A DNA stretch of 64,000 nt from Scytonema hofmannii PCC 7110. GTDB lineage: Bacteria > Cyanobacteriota > Cyanobacteriia > Cyanobacteriales > Nostocaceae. Below, piece by piece: positions 1 through 8,996 of this stretch. The number at the start of each line of letters is the position of its first letter. Within the stretch, counting starts at the first letter, position 1. The notes under the pieces were generated by a model. It was not told the DNA's origin. It was given only the letters and a program-made list of their open reading frames with translations, and made no database searches. The translations under genes and the position numbers were made by a program. The stretch spans positions 3,165,421-3,229,420 of the forward strand of contig NZ_KQ976354.1 in assembly GCF_000346485.2 (NCBI RefSeq). The letters run 5' to 3'.

Positions 1-797
1 CCACCATTCTGAGCTAAAACTTTTGCATCATCTGTCAGTGACACATCAGCTCGCTCCAAATTATCGGGAACAATGAAATGCAGATTCTTATTTTCAACAA
101 GCCCTACTGTTCCATTGCTCGCCACACCTGCTAACTCGACGTTACCACCTTCTGCTTCCAAAATACCTCTATTTAAGTTCACATTCCCACCCAGTAGCAA
201 TAAACTTTCTCCCTGAGGAACTTTTAAACCTGCTGTCGATTGATTGATAATCGAACTTTGAGCCGCAATTTGATTGAATAAAATAGCAGAAGGTTGAACT
301 GTCAGTAATGCAGGATTATTTGGCAAAGAAGCACTGAAAAAACCTTGATTGCCAAATGCGATCGCATTTGCAGTTGTTGCTACAAACGAACCACCTACAT
401 TCAAACTAGCTTTTGGTCTAAACACGATTCCGCTAGGATTAATCAAAAACAAGTTCGGATTAGAACCTCCAGTCGTAGCCAGAGACCCCATAATTTCAGA
501 GCGATTTCCACCCGTTACCCGAACTAAAATATTCTCGATATTTGTGTTAGGGCTGATAAAATCAACTTTATCTCCTGCTTTAATGTTGAATTGCCTAAAG
601 CTATGAAACAAGTTCTTACCTGCTTCTGTTCCTACAGTTACAGTATGGATATTACCTTGGGGTACGACAATGGAATTCTTGGGTAGAGTCCCATCTGGGA
701 TAATTTGAGTTTCTTGAGCATCAGTAGAGCCAGCACCAAGAGAACAACAGATGCTAAATCCGCTAACAATCCAAAAATGGAGAATATATCGTTTCAT
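1..797 (-). CDS. Filamentous haemagglutinin N-terminal domain exoprotein, 5' part
   Basis: Reading the minus strand from an ATG at 797 gives an open frame of about 265 codons that continues past the left edge, so the C-terminal part is missing. Residues 1-25 look like a signal peptide with hydrophobic core (FWIVSGFSICCSLGAG). It then matches the TPS/haemagglutinin N-terminal domain: QIIPDGTLPKNS, then NLFHSFRQFNI, NPNLFLINPSGIVF, and further on GGNVNLNRGILEAEGGNVEL. Proteins of this family are secreted through an outer-membrane TpsB pore by two-partner secretion and fold as a beta-helix. No strong Shine-Dalgarno sequence precedes the ATG. No TpsB gene is visible here; it may lie outside the window. 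Confidence 0.88.
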   Translation of the reverse strand, partial: MKRYILHFWIVSGFSICCSLGAGSTDAQETQIIPDGTLPKNSIVVPQGNIHTVTVGTEAGKNLFHSFRQFNIKAGDKVDFISPNTNIENILVRVTGGNRSEIMGSLATTGGSNPNLFLINPSGIVFRPKASLNVGGSFVATTANAIAFGNQGFFSASLPNNPALLTVQPSAILFNQIAAQSSIINQSTAGLKVPQGESLLLLGGNVNLNRGILEAEGGNVELAGVASNGTVGLVENKNLHFIVPDNLERADVSLTDDAKVLAQNG

Positions 798-805
798 TCA
801 GGTGG

Positions 806-866
806 TTAGTGATTGCTAATTGCTAACAGCTAATTGCTAATTGCCATTAGCAATTCACAACTAACG
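806..866. repeat. TTGCTAA-type heptamer repeat
   Basis: About five imperfect copies of the heptamer TTGCTAA (with GATTGCTAAT and TAATTGC variants) run just upstream of the exoprotein start, followed by an inverted ATTAGCAATT. This is the same class of short tandem heptamer seen elsewhere in the window but with another unit. Confidence 0.7.
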
Positions 867-903
867 ATGAACTTTTAACATATCTTTATTAGAGTTTTAA
901 TTT

Positions 904-1320
904 TTACGCACAGCCTCCTACTATAATTTCATAACTGAGAAGATAATTCGTTTCATTCATTCCTAGAAACTGAAGTGGAGTCAAAGACGTGATATCTGTG
1001 ATTGAAACTGTTTGACGATTAACAAATTGGGGTTCTCCTGAATTAATAGATTGAAAAAGAGAAAGGGTGAGTGAATTTTGCAAACATCTATCAATATTAA
1101 GTAGAGCCTGATTGCTAGAATTAAGATTATAGGGCCCGTTAGCGTTTATTTCATCAGCAACTCGCACGTACACAGAGATTGAAGAACCGTCTGCAGGAGG
1201 CGATAACCTCTCGATCGACTTCAAGCGTAATAAGCCGTTTGGTAGTACAATATCGGTTGAAGGGTTGCATATCGTGATATTCGGAAGTGTAGTGACTCGT
1301 AAAGTAGGTTTAACTTTCAT
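904..1320 (-). CDS. Hypothetical protein (138 aa)
   Basis: An open frame of 138 codons starting at ATG and lying in the same direction as the exoprotein gene, about 100 bp upstream of it. I do not recognise the family. It has no signal peptide or membrane segment; it is rich in Asn, Ser, Leu and Thr, with three cysteines (near residues 18, 79 and 137), the last in the C-terminal VGGCA. Composition is protein-like and there is no competing frame on the other strand. It could be co-transcribed with the exoprotein gene, which is inference from orientation only. Confidence 0.5.
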   Translation of the reverse strand: MKVKPTLRVTTLPNITICNPSTDIVLPNGLLRLKSIERLSPPADGSSISVYVRVADEINANGPYNLNSSNQALLNIDRCLQNSLTLSLFQSINSGEPQFVNRQTVSITDITSLTPLQFLGMNETNYLLSYEIIVGGCA

Positions 1321-1633
1321 ATTAAAATATTCCGCTTACAAACTAAGAAAGTGTAGGTATGTTTAGGTAATTGCCGATAAATTGGCAATCGGCAAATAGT
1401 TAAAGCCACCCTGTATAAAAACAAAAATTCAAAAAATCATAGCCCGTGTTGGTATATCAAGTTAGTTTCAAACTTTTACGCAGCAATTCGACTAATTTTA
1501 CAAAACTTGATGAATAAGGGCATTAGGGATTGGGAAATTGAGCATCCCCCTTGACCCCAATTTCTAATCTCCAGACCCCTACCTATGGCACAATAAAGAC
1601 GGTAATAAGAAATATATAGATAGGGTAACAAGC
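1321..1633. other. Intergenic region upstream of chlI
   Basis: No convincing gene. The only frame here, on the minus strand at 1476-1685, runs antisense into the start of chlI and has no family features. The stretch should hold the promoter of chlI (plus strand) and of the 138-aa gene (minus strand); I could not point to a defined -10/-35 pair. Confidence 0.5.
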
Positions 1634-2749
1634 GTGAGTCCAACTGCTCAAGCCACCGCAAGTGCGCGTCGTGTGGTATTTCCATTTACAGCAATTGTGG
1701 GTCAGGAAGAAATGAAACTGGCTCTGCTGTTGAACGTGATTGACCCGAAAATTGGCGGTGTCATGATTATGGGCGATCGCGGTACGGGAAAATCTACCAC
1801 TATCCGGGCGCTGGCTGACTTGCTACCAGAAATTCCTGTCGTCGCCAATGACCCATTTAGCAGCCATCCCAGCGATCCCGATTTGATGAGCGATGAAGTT
1901 CGCCAACAGCTAGAGCAAGGGGCGGATATTCCCACATCTCGAAAAAAGGTGATAATGGTAGACTTGCCATTAGGAGCCACAGAAGACCGAGTTTGCGGCA
2001 CTATTGACATCGAAAAAGCTTTATCAGAAGGTGTTAAAGCCTTTGAACCGGGATTGTTGGCAAAAGCCAATCGGGGTATCCTCTACGTAGATGAAGTGAA
2101 CTTGCTAGATGACCACCTTGTAGATGTGCTTCTTGACTCTGCTGCAAGTGGTTGGAATACGGTAGAACGGGAAGGGATTTCTATTCGACATCCAGCGCGT
2201 TTTGTGCTAGTGGGTTCTGGTAACCCAGAAGAAGGTGAACTGCGTCCTCAACTCCTCGATCGCTTTGGTATGCATGCTGAGATTCATACAGTGAAAGAAC
2301 CAGCCTTACGCGTGCAAATTGTTGAACAACGGGCAGAATTTGACCAAAATCCTCCGGCATTTTTGGAAAAGTACAAATCTCAGCAGGAAGAACTACAGCA
2401 AAAAATCGTCAATGCCCAACAGCTTTTACCAACTGTTACAATTGATTACGATTTACGAGTGAAAATCTCTGAAGTTTGTTCTGAACTGGATGTGGATGGA
2501 TTGCGGGGCGATATAGTGACCAACCGCGCGGCTAAAGCAATAACCGCTTTTGAAAGGCGAAATGAAGTCACAGTTGATGATATTCGTCGCGTAATTACTT
2601 TGTGTTTGCGTCATAGATTGCGGAAAGACCCCTTGGAGTCCATTGATTCTGGCTACAAGGTAGAAAAAGCTTTTGGTCGCGTTTTTGGCGTAGAAATCCC
2701 TGAAGATACCGCACAAAAAAACGGTACGGGACAAAAAGTTAGAAGTTAG
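1634..2749 (+). CDS. chlI: Magnesium chelatase ATPase subunit I
   Basis: ChlI is the AAA+ ATPase subunit of magnesium chelatase. With ChlD and ChlH it inserts Mg2+ into protoporphyrin IX, the first committed step of chlorophyll synthesis. The 371-aa protein has the normal length. Walker A is GDRGTGKST at residues 47-55, Walker B is in [11 protein letters not shown] near residue 155, the segment [20 protein letters not shown] carries sensor 1 and the Arg finger region, and the C-terminal lid includes [20 protein letters not shown]. The start is GTG at 1634, followed by [23 protein letters not shown] as in other cyanobacterial ChlI. It stands alone; the heptamer array at 2773 follows the stop. 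Confidence 0.97.
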   Translation: MSPTAQATASARRVVFPFTAIVGQEEMKLALLLNVIDPKIGGVMIMGDRGTGKSTTIRALADLLPEIPVVANDPFSSHPSDPDLMSDEVRQQLEQGADIPTSRKKVIMVDLPLGATEDRVCGTIDIEKALSEGVKAFEPGLLAKANRGILYVDEVNLLDDHLVDVLLDSAASGWNTVEREGISIRHPARFVLVGSGNPEEGELRPQLLDRFGMHAEIHTVKEPALRVQIVEQRAEFDQNPPAFLEKYKSQQEELQQKIVNAQQLLPTVTIDYDLRVKISEVCSELDVDGLRGDIVTNRAAKAITAFERRNEVTVDDIRRVITLCLRHRLRKDPLESIDSGYKVEKAFGRVFGVEIPEDTAQKNGTGQKVRS

Positions 2750-2772
2750 TCGTTTGTCATTGGTCATTTAAT

Positions 2773-2800
2773 CAGTGACCAGTGACCAGTGACCAGTGAC
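2773..2800. repeat. STRR heptamer array (CAGTGAC)4
   Basis: Four perfect copies of CAGTGAC (equivalent to GTGACCA in another register) between chlI and the next gene. The same unit recurs at about 6599, 26162, 42606 and 57601. Such short tandemly repeated repetitive sequences are known from heterocystous cyanobacteria. Confidence 0.9.
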
Positions 2801-2819
2801 CAATAACAAATGACTTCTT

Positions 2820-3116
2820 ATGAGATTTTGGCGCTTTTGGTTTAGTACGTTTATTTTATCGAGCCAGTACAACCCTCCTCGGTTTGTGGAGATGATGATG
2901 GTTTTGTTGGCGATCGCATTGCTAATAGTTTGGCAGATTACATTCGAGTCGCCATACATGATACTTGGCTGGAGTTTGGTAGTTGGAGCATCAATTTCTA
3001 TATTGGTACGAGAAGCCATTGCTCCTACACCGGAGACACGCATTAATCAATTAGCAGCATTTTTATTTTTGATAATTAGTGGCTTTGGGTTTTTGTACGT
3101 TTTTCAAACTTTATAA
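2820..3116 (+). CDS. Small membrane protein, unknown
   Basis: A 98-aa frame with three hydrophobic stretches: about residues 25-43 (MMMVLLAIALLIVWQI), 48-64 (ILGWSLVVGASISILV) and 78-96 (AAFLFLIISGFGFLYVF). The N-terminus is basic and aromatic (MRFWRFWF). I do not recognise the family. It looks like a three-helix inner or thylakoid membrane protein. It starts just downstream of the STRR array and its end precedes the next membrane protein gene by 37 bp if that gene starts at 3154. Confidence 0.55.
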   Translation: MRFWRFWFSTFILSSQYNPPRFVEMMMVLLAIALLIVWQITFESPYMILGWSLVVGASISILVREAIAPTPETRINQLAAFLFLIISGFGFLYVFQTL

Positions 3117-3153
3117 ATCAATCGCAAGTGAAAATGCACAGAACGCTAATCAT

Positions 3154-4392
3154 ATGCTTGCTAGAATCCGCCGTCTTTTAAGACAATTTTTTACTAAGTC
3201 CAGGACAATCAACAATGAGCCTCTTAATAAAGTGAGTTTGATTGTCATTATTTTAATCGATCTCTTTATCTTAATCAATGTTTTTACAGGGTTAGATGAT
3301 ATTAGTAGATGGCATATTAGTCCTTCGCAAGCTTACCCATGTTATTTTGAGTGGAACAATTACCGAACACAAACTGCTAAAGATAAAGAGTACGAAATTA
3401 TTGAGTTGTCATTGGCTGACACAAACAATGCTCCATCATTTCAACGGAATTACCAGCAAATCCAAGAAGGACATTTAGGTAAAGTTACTGAACTTTGTTT
3501 GAACTATGCTGGGTATAAAGATAAAATTTACAACTCTGAAAATAGACAAACTATAAAAACTATTGACCAAAAACAAGCAAAAATAAGTACACTCGAACAA
3601 GCCAATCGTAACATTCGCGCTCAATATGACTCCACGCTTTTAGAAAAACTTGCAGGTCAACCTCGCTCTGAATCTATTAATTCAGTTGGTGCTGAAAAAG
3701 CCAAGCAGACTTTAGAGCAAAATACTAACAATATATCTACACTTGTCCGGGAAATTTCTAATTTAAAAAATCAACTGCTTGCCAAATCAGAAAGTGTTAA
3801 TTTTATAAATTTTCTTAAAGATGAGGTAAAATTTAGCTTTGTTGAAAAAGGTTATCAACAAGCATCCTTTTGGTATCCAAGCATCCAATTGGCTTTTCAG
3901 TCTATCTTTCTCCTACCATTAATTCTCATCGCTTTATCAGTGCATAGATTTGCAGGAGCGAGAGGATACGGGCTAATTTCGTTAATTAGTTGGCATTTGT
4001 TAGTTATCTTTTTTATTCCACTGATTCTAAAAATCTTTGAATTTTTACAAATCGGTGCTATATTTAAATTTCTTTTTGATATCATTAGCGCTATTTTTGG
4101 AGGATTGCTTTTCCTTATCAGTTATGTTTATATCTTGCTGATTCCACTGATTGGTTTTGGGCTTATCAAAGTTCTCCAAAAGGTTATCTTTAATCCCAAA
4201 GTTCAAGCAGCTAATCGAGTCCAAAAATCTCGTTGTATCAAGTGTGCCAAAAAAATTCGTCATCATGACATTCACTGTTCGCATTGCGGTTACCATCAGT
4301 ATACTGAATGTCCCAACTGTCATAATTTCACATACAAACATTTGCCGTACTGTAAAGAGTGCGGGTATGCTCAAAATTCCCCTCATTTGTAA
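3154..4392 (+). CDS. Multi-spanning membrane protein with C-terminal zinc ribbons
   Basis: The frame is open from 3079, but an ATG there would overlap the preceding gene, so I prefer the ATG at 3154 (MLARIRRLLRQFF, 412 aa). One helix near residues 30-45 is followed by a predicted extracytoplasmic or coiled region with a Gln/Asn-rich heptad-like segment, then three hydrophobic segments around residues 245-350. The C-terminus has two CxxC pair sets: CIKCAKKIRHHDIHCSHCG and CPNCHNFTYKHLPYCKECG, a classical double zinc ribbon. Membrane proteins with such tails are widespread and mostly uncharacterised. Function unknown. Confidence 0.7.
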   Translation: MLARIRRLLRQFFTKSRTINNEPLNKVSLIVIILIDLFILINVFTGLDDISRWHISPSQAYPCYFEWNNYRTQTAKDKEYEIIELSLADTNNAPSFQRNYQQIQEGHLGKVTELCLNYAGYKDKIYNSENRQTIKTIDQKQAKISTLEQANRNIRAQYDSTLLEKLAGQPRSESINSVGAEKAKQTLEQNTNNISTLVREISNLKNQLLAKSESVNFINFLKDEVKFSFVEKGYQQASFWYPSIQLAFQSIFLLPLILIALSVHRFAGARGYGLISLISWHLLVIFFIPLILKIFEFLQIGAIFKFLFDIISAIFGGLLFLISYVYILLIPLIGFGLIKVLQKVIFNPKVQAANRVQKSRCIKCAKKIRHHDIHCSHCGYHQYTECPNCHNFTYKHLPYCKECGYAQNSPHL

Positions 4393-4505
4393 TCGCTCAT
4401 CTCAAGCATCGGTACAGTAATCCCAAAAACCCGGTTTCTTGTAGTTTTTCCTATGAGATAACGAGCTTTGCATTGATATCTCCCCCGGTTGAAACACGGG
4501 GGATT

Positions 4506-5894
4506 CTACATGGATCTTCGTCCGTGGGCTAAAGCCACACTCCGTAACGTATTACGAAATGAATTCTTTAGACTTTGGAATAAATCATACCGATGCGGGG
4601 CTATCAAAGACCCTCTACCCACCTTGACTAAGACAAGTCCTAGCTGTGTGGCTACTTTCTTCATTATGTTTGCTGCCGCGTTGCAGTCAGCATTGATTAA
4701 AAAACCTTTTTTGGTTTTGTACAAACCGCGTTCAATTCTTTCTCCTGAAGGCTCCCATCCGTTGGGTTTCTCACCAAAAGTAGGTAGGAAATCATCATCT
4801 AGAAATGACGCTTTTGATGTATATGATTCTTCCGTAATTGTTAAAACGATTCCGTATTCAGAGCAAAGTTGTTTAAGGCGTTCAATCAATCTACCTGTTG
4901 GAATGGGTACAAAATTTTGATTGTTGCGTTTACCCATGTCAGAACCATTTTTCTGCCCTTCATTCCAACCAATAATAAGATTGCCAATGCCATCAGCAAG
5001 GCATCGATTAATAATGAATCTTGCTGCTTTATTGATGGCATCTCGCATCTGGTTATTGCGCTTGCGTTGAATCCTATCAAGGTTAGAATCCCAGTAGAAA
5101 TCAGACTTACCCTGCTTATATTTGGCAACTAAACGGCAATAACCTTGGTTCATTGAACGTAACTTTCTACCATCAATAATTAAGCTTTGTCCCAGTGTTG
5201 AAACACCCGTTAGCCAATTATTACCACCGTGGTCAAAGCTCCATGCTTGTGTGTAATCAAGATTTGGATTAACTTCAATTACTTGTTTACCGTCATCAAT
5301 TACCCAATCAATCCACAACTGACCGTAGCAAGGTCGCACTGTCACTTCCTTAACCCAATCCGAATCAATGAATTCTGGTAATGGTAAAGCAATTTCAGTT
5401 AACAAATGTGGTTTAGTTTCTCTACTGACAGATGGATAAAAACAACCATCTTTGTAGGTTAGTGCTTGTCGTGGGAACGTAACTGCTGCAAGTCCACCAC
5501 TTTTTCTGTATTGTGGTAACGACGGTTTATCAACTTCACCTCTGTAATAAGCGTTAACCAAGGAGTTGTAAGAAGTGATTGACTCACCTACAGATTTCAA
5601 TGTTTGCTGTGCGGCTTGTGCAGCCAAAGCTTTGTAATGTGGATTGTCTTTTAAGATTTTATCTAGTTCTGGATAAGTCGCAAAACATTTGTAAGTTTTC
5701 CACCCATGCCGCAATTCATCACCACGCCAATAAGTTGTAAAAGCATTACCCGACTCTTCCAGCCTTGAATAATGAGTTTGACGAACGTGATAAAGAGCAC
5801 AATTAATCAAACTGTTAGCGTGTTGGCACTGGTCTAACCAAAATGCTTCTTCAATATCTGTAAACTTTGCTTTAACTGGTAAAGTTTTGTACAC
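4506..5894 (-). CDS. tnpB: TnpB-family RNA-guided nuclease (IS605 OrfB), zinc-ribbon-less
   Basis: A 462-aa TnpB homologue starting at GTG 5894. The RuvC residues are visible: Asp in WSFDHGGNNWL (about residue 219), Glu in TITEESYTS (about 355), and Asp in LINADCNAAANI (about 407). Family TnpB proteins are reRNA-guided endonucleases that help the element persist, with the guide taken from DNA just past the element's right end. Unusually, the CxxC...CxxC ribbon normally found between the Glu and last Asp is missing; that segment reads YTSKASFLDDDFLP then ERIERGLYKTKKG. The sister copy at 33800 is nearly identical and shares this, so it is a lineage feature and not decay. No frameshift is present. 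Confidence 0.93.
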   Translation of the reverse strand: MYKTLPVKAKFTDIEEAFWLDQCQHANSLINCALYHVRQTHYSRLEESGNAFTTYWRGDELRHGWKTYKCFATYPELDKILKDNPHYKALAAQAAQQTLKSVGESITSYNSLVNAYYRGEVDKPSLPQYRKSGGLAAVTFPRQALTYKDGCFYPSVSRETKPHLLTEIALPLPEFIDSDWVKEVTVRPCYGQLWIDWVIDDGKQVIEVNPNLDYTQAWSFDHGGNNWLTGVSTLGQSLIIDGRKLRSMNQGYCRLVAKYKQGKSDFYWDSNLDRIQRKRNNQMRDAINKAARFIINRCLADGIGNLIIGWNEGQKNGSDMGKRNNQNFVPIPTGRLIERLKQLCSEYGIVLTITEESYTSKASFLDDDFLPTFGEKPNGWEPSGERIERGLYKTKKGFLINADCNAAANIMKKVATQLGLVLVKVGRGSLIAPHRYDLFQSLKNSFRNTLRSVALAHGRRSM

Positions 5895-5920
5895 CTTGTC
5901 ACGGGAGTCTTACACGTAGA

Positions 5921-5995
5921 AAAAGGGAAGCCTTCCAAGGCTGACAATCTCAACTACAGCACGAACAATCTCGTTATTAAGGCTTCCCTTTTTTT
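5921..5995. other. Hairpin cassette between tnpB and tnpA, version 1
   Basis: Between the divergent tnpB and tnpA genes lies a 75-bp segment bounded by an inverted repeat: arm GGGAAGCCTT (within 5921-5934) and its complement AAGGCTTCCC (5979-5990), extended by A/T pairs. The loop is about 45 nt. The sequences just outside (TACACGTAGA on one side, GGGGACAATGCG on the other) are the same as in copy 2, but the inside differs completely except for the related arms. Confidence 0.8.
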
Positions 5996-6072
5996 GGGGA
6001 CAATGCGTCGTCATTACCTCTTTTTGTTTATTATATTAGTTACTACATATTATGTCAACATAAATCCGGGAA

Positions 6073-6488
6073 ATGGCGAAACTCTCTAAAGAAGACTACG
6101 ACTACCGAAGAACGGAGAATTCCGTGTCCTCAATCAATTATCCCGATCGTGTTTGTACCAAAACGTAGAAGACCCGTCTTGGTCACTGATGTCGCAAGAA
6201 GACTGCAAGAAATTATTTTTGAACTAGTGCAAGAACACAACTGGAGACTGATCGCATTAGAAATCCAACCTGACCACGTGCATATGTTTATCAATGCACC
6301 CACAGATGAAGCCCCGTCACAAATTGCACTCCGGGGTCAAAGGCAGAGCATCTCATCACCTAAGAAAAGAATTTCCTGACTTAAAAAAACTACCTGCTTT
6401 ATGGACTCCGACCTACTTTGTAGCGTCAACAGGTCAAGTTAGCACAGAGGTAGTAAAAAAGTACATTGAAAATCAGCGTGGGAAATGA
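6073..6488 (+). pseudogene. tnpA: IS200-type Y1 transposase, two frameshifts
   Basis: TnpA is the single-strand transposase that excises and inserts IS200/IS605 elements. The reading frame begins at ATG 6073 (MAKLSKEDYDYRRTENSV) with the HUH motif in IQPDHVHMF and the catalytic Tyr region VVKKYIENQ near the end. The gene is interrupted twice. A shift near 6138-6150 separates the N-terminus from the IVFVPKRRRP frame. A second near 6330-6340 separates QIALRG from GVKGRASHHLRKEF. The second shift is also present in the copy at 33208-33622, the first is not, so this copy has decayed further. It probably makes no active transposase. Confidence 0.88.
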
Positions 6489-6598
6489 AACAACAGGTTA
6501 AAACCTGTTGAGTCGCGCTTCATCCCCTGGTTAAAAACACAGGGGTTCTCGCGCTCCCATGATGCTCTGATAGAAAGAAACCGGGTTTTTTGCTCCGT

Positions 6599-6644
6599 CA
6601 CTGGTCACTGGTCACCAGTCACTGGTCACTGGTCACTGGTCACT
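6599..6644. repeat. STRR heptamer array (TCACTGG)n
   Basis: About six copies of TCACTGG on the plus strand with one inverted variant (CCAGTCA) in the middle. Its right part lies inside the FTR1 gene and supplies that gene's last codons and stop. Confidence 0.9.
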
Positions 6645-7579
6645 GTTGGCCGACTTTTGTTACTTCCCTTGTCTGTCCCCCTGAGGGTGTGGAAATACAA
6701 ACCGCCAACAGTCAGTAAAAACACAGTATATCCGAGAGCTTGTATAAAATAGAGATGTTGGGTATAGCCAAACAAAGCATTCAGAATCATTCCAGGAAAC
6801 TGTTCATCAGGCAAGATATTGGAGGTATTCCAAACCATTGGTCCGAGAATACAAGAGTGGATTCTAGTAAACCGTTCGTAGTAAAAACACAAGCTTTCTG
6901 ACGCACGATTGCTGAGGGAAAGGGTAGCAATAGCTTGGTCGAATTTGTCTAAGGCTGTTACAACTAATCCGGCAACAATCAACACCAATAAAATACCCAT
7001 GACTTGAAAAAACTGCCGGATGTTGATTTTGATCCCCCATTTAAATAAAAGCACACCTATTGCAACTGCAACTGAGATCCCAGCAAGAGCACCAATAGCA
7101 GGCACTAGTCCTTGCTGAAAATTAGCAGCAACGAACAGAACAGTTTCAAAACCTTCGCGCACAACAGCAATAAATATCAGAGTAAAAACGCCCCAACCGG
7201 TGTTTGAGTTTTGTTTTAAAGCACCTGTGACTGCTCCTTCAACCTGAGCTTTCATGACTTTGGCTTGTTTCGTCATCCAAAGAAGCATCCAACTGAGCAT
7301 GACAATTGCTAGGATGCTGAAAACTCCTTCTAGAAGTGGCTCCACTACAGATGAGTATTGGGGATTCAGGGCGCTAACGGCTTGGATAATCCAAGTGAAC
7401 AGAACACCTATTAACGCACTAACTGCAATCCCAACACCAATTCCAGCATATACCCAAATGTTGAAACGGGATTGTTTAGCTTTTTTGAGCAAAGCTAGTA
7501 CAATACCGACAACAAGAGCAGCTTCTACTCCTTCTCGGAGTGTAATGACAAAAGTAGGTATGGCAGCACTAAAATTCAT
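6626..7579 (-). CDS. FTR1-family iron permease
   Basis: An inner-membrane high-affinity iron permease of the Ftr1/EfeU family, 317 aa, with about seven hydrophobic segments. The two REGxE motifs that carry iron through the channel are present: REGVE at residues 15-19 and REGFE at 141-145. Its neighbours, an HHH-domain lipoprotein (7755) and a multicopper oxidase (9053) in the same direction, resemble the yeast Fet3-Ftr1 arrangement where the oxidase makes Fe3+ for the permease. The C-terminal residues TVTSDQ and the stop are encoded by the heptamer array, so the natural end of the protein may have been changed by repeat insertion. The substrate is inferred from the family and neighbours. Confidence 0.93.
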   Translation of the reverse strand: MNFSAAIPTFVITLREGVEAALVVGIVLALLKKAKQSRFNIWVYAGIGVGIAVSALIGVLFTWIIQAVSALNPQYSSVVEPLLEGVFSILAIVMLSWMLLWMTKQAKVMKAQVEGAVTGALKQNSNTGWGVFTLIFIAVVREGFETVLFVAANFQQGLVPAIGALAGISVAVAIGVLLFKWGIKINIRQFFQVMGILLVLIVAGLVVTALDKFDQAIATLSLSNRASESLCFYYERFTRIHSCILGPMVWNTSNILPDEQFPGMILNALFGYTQHLYFIQALGYTVFLLTVGGLYFHTLRGTDKGSNKSRPTVTSDQ

Positions 7580-7591
7580 TGTTATTCATTA

Positions 7592-7746
7592 ATGGGCATT
7601 GGGCATGGGGCATGGGGCATTTGTCAATAGTCATGAGTCAATAATACTGTTTTTAGTGTTGACTTTGAACGATTGACTCTTAACTAATGCAATGCTTTTC
7701 AATCCAAAATCCAAAATCTAAAATCCAAAATCTAAAATCCAAAATC
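7592..7746. repeat. Two heptamer arrays (GGGGCAT)n and (AAATCCA/AAATCTA)n
   Basis: At 7592-7620 there are four copies of GGGCATT/GGGGCAT. At 7701-7746 AATCCAA and AATCTAA units alternate, about six in all. Both lie between the FTR1 and lipoprotein genes. They are a further two heptamer types of the STRR class. Confidence 0.8.
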
Positions 7747-7754
7747 GATATGAC

Positions 7755-8795
7755 TTATCGTTGTGCTCGATCGCTAGAACTATCAATCACTTTTTGGGAA
7801 TTTTGCTCAATGGTTTTTACTAGCTTGGTGACATCATCAGGCGATTTCACAAGTTTAGTGGGTGGAATGGCAGAGGGCCAAACTGTGACTAGTTCAGTCA
7901 TATTTGTTTCAATTGCTTTGTGTTCTTGGGGATGCTCTTTTGCCATTTGGCTAGAAATCCCTTTGTACAGTTCGTTGGCGTAGTTAACGAAGCCACGGGA
8001 GTCTTGATACTCAATGGCTGCAGAAATTTTTCCATCTGCAACTGCTGCACCATATTCTGAATTGGATGCATCTAACAACCCATTAATGACTTGTAGAACA
8101 AAGCGGGGTTGCGTGCGTTGTTCTGCGGGTAAAGCTGTGATCGCAGTATCAATAGACTGCATCGAAGAGGCAAAATCAGTTTTAACTTTGGCGTCTTTTG
8201 GTTTGGCTTTCACAAAGTCTTGCAGGCTGACCAAACTTGTTTTAAATTCTTTAACTTTGCGCTCGTTTAATTGGTCTTCTACATCCACATAAATCTCTTC
8301 AACTGGATGTCCGATATGAGGTTCTGCCTGTTTGGGTTCATTTTTATCTAACAGTTCTTTTGCTACCAAAAGATGCCCTTTCATCAATCCCAGCTTGGTC
8401 ATGTAATCAACATCTTTTGCCTCACCCGTAAGTACTATTTCCTGAACAGTCACCTGGTCTTTAATTTGGTTGAATTGCTCTTGACTGATAACTTTTTTAG
8501 CGACTAAGTCTTCAGGGCTGGCGTAGGGGCGATTTGCTTGAATTTTATGTGATAGCGCGGGAACGCCTAGCTGTGCTTCAAACTTATCCAATTCTGAGAG
8601 GATAGCATTGTTGATGTTGATTTGCTTTTTGCCACCATGTCCGCTGTGACTGACTGCCTCTGTCTTTTGGGAACTCGTGTTAGTTGCTGGTGCAGGTGAA
8701 TTTTCTGTGGTTTGTGTTGGTGTGCCGTCACAAGAACTTAATGTGACTATGGCGGCGGCGGCAACAGCTAAACATACGTATTTATATTGTCTCAT
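7755..8795 (-). CDS. Periplasmic HHH-domain lipoprotein, FTR1 partner
   Basis: I start it at ATG 8795, which has a good ribosome site (GAGGAG) 6-7 nt upstream, giving 346 aa. The longer frame to 8903 has no such site. Residues 1-24 are a lipoprotein signal (AAAAIVTLSSC, Cys lipobox). A His-rich linker (SHSGHGGKK) is followed by a ComEA-like helix-hairpin-helix segment (ININNAILSELDKFEAQLGV, then YASPEDLVAKKVI). The second half is an all-helical domain with EPHIGHPVEEIYVD, which resembles periplasmic helical domains that accompany bacterial FTR1 proteins. A role in presenting iron to the permease is inference from this context. It is not a recognisable EfeO imelysin. Confidence 0.78.
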   Translation of the reverse strand: MRQYKYVCLAVAAAAIVTLSSCDGTPTQTTENSPAPATNTSSQKTEAVSHSGHGGKKQININNAILSELDKFEAQLGVPALSHKIQANRPYASPEDLVAKKVISQEQFNQIKDQVTVQEIVLTGEAKDVDYMTKLGLMKGHLLVAKELLDKNEPKQAEPHIGHPVEEIYVDVEDQLNERKVKEFKTSLVSLQDFVKAKPKDAKVKTDFASSMQSIDTAITALPAEQRTQPRFVLQVINGLLDASNSEYGAAVADGKISAAIEYQDSRGFVNYANELYKGISSQMAKEHPQEHKAIETNMTELVTVWPSAIPPTKLVKSPDDVTKLVKTIEQNSQKVIDSSSDRAQR

Positions 8796-8837
8796 TGAGT
8801 GCTCCTCTGAGGATGTTTTAGGGGGGTTGGCTCGGTC

Positions 8838-8870
8838 AGATCCCCGACTTTTTAGAGAAGTCGGGGATCT
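8838..8870. promoter_or_regulatory. Perfect 13-bp hairpin in the lipoprotein gene's leader
   Basis: AGATCCCCGACTT (8838-8850) pairs with AAGTCGGGGATCT (8858-8870) with a 7-nt loop. It lies about 43 nt upstream of the ATG at 8795. It could be an attenuator, a protecting 5' hairpin or a dispersed palindrome; the sequence alone does not decide. Confidence 0.7.
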
Positions 8871-8996
8871 TAATAGCGCAAACTCATCTATGTAATCTCC
8901 CATAAATGAAACTTTTTATCAACTAGTTACTGAATTTTTATTCTTTATGTAAATTTAATACCATTCTTGTTGACAATTGAAGCAATTAAGTCATCT

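Larger units (their letters stand above)
4473..6574. mobile_element. IS200/IS605-like element, copy 1
   Basis: An element of about 2.1 kb with divergently transcribed tnpB (minus) and broken tnpA (plus). Its ends were set by comparing with the inverted second copy at 33122-35221. The tnpB end is GATATC followed by a hairpin with a CCCCCGG arm and matching GGGGG; identity to copy 2 stops just outside this. The tnpA end has hairpins (CCCCTGG..., CAGGGG) and similarity to copy 2 continues to about 6574. The absence of terminal inverted repeats fits the single-strand transposition mechanism of this family. Confidence 0.85.

Noticed and set aside
345-606. Two plus-strand frames of 60 and 85 codons
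   Set aside because: They are antisense to the haemagglutinin-type exoprotein gene, whose minus-strand frame has a signal peptide and family motifs.
1476-1685. 69-codon minus-strand frame
   Set aside because: Runs antisense into chlI; no family features and an odd composition.
2453-3043. Minus-strand frames around the chlI 3' end and the STRR array
   Set aside because: Shadows of chlI and the 98-aa membrane gene; the [10 protein letters not shown] run in one of them is only translated STRR.
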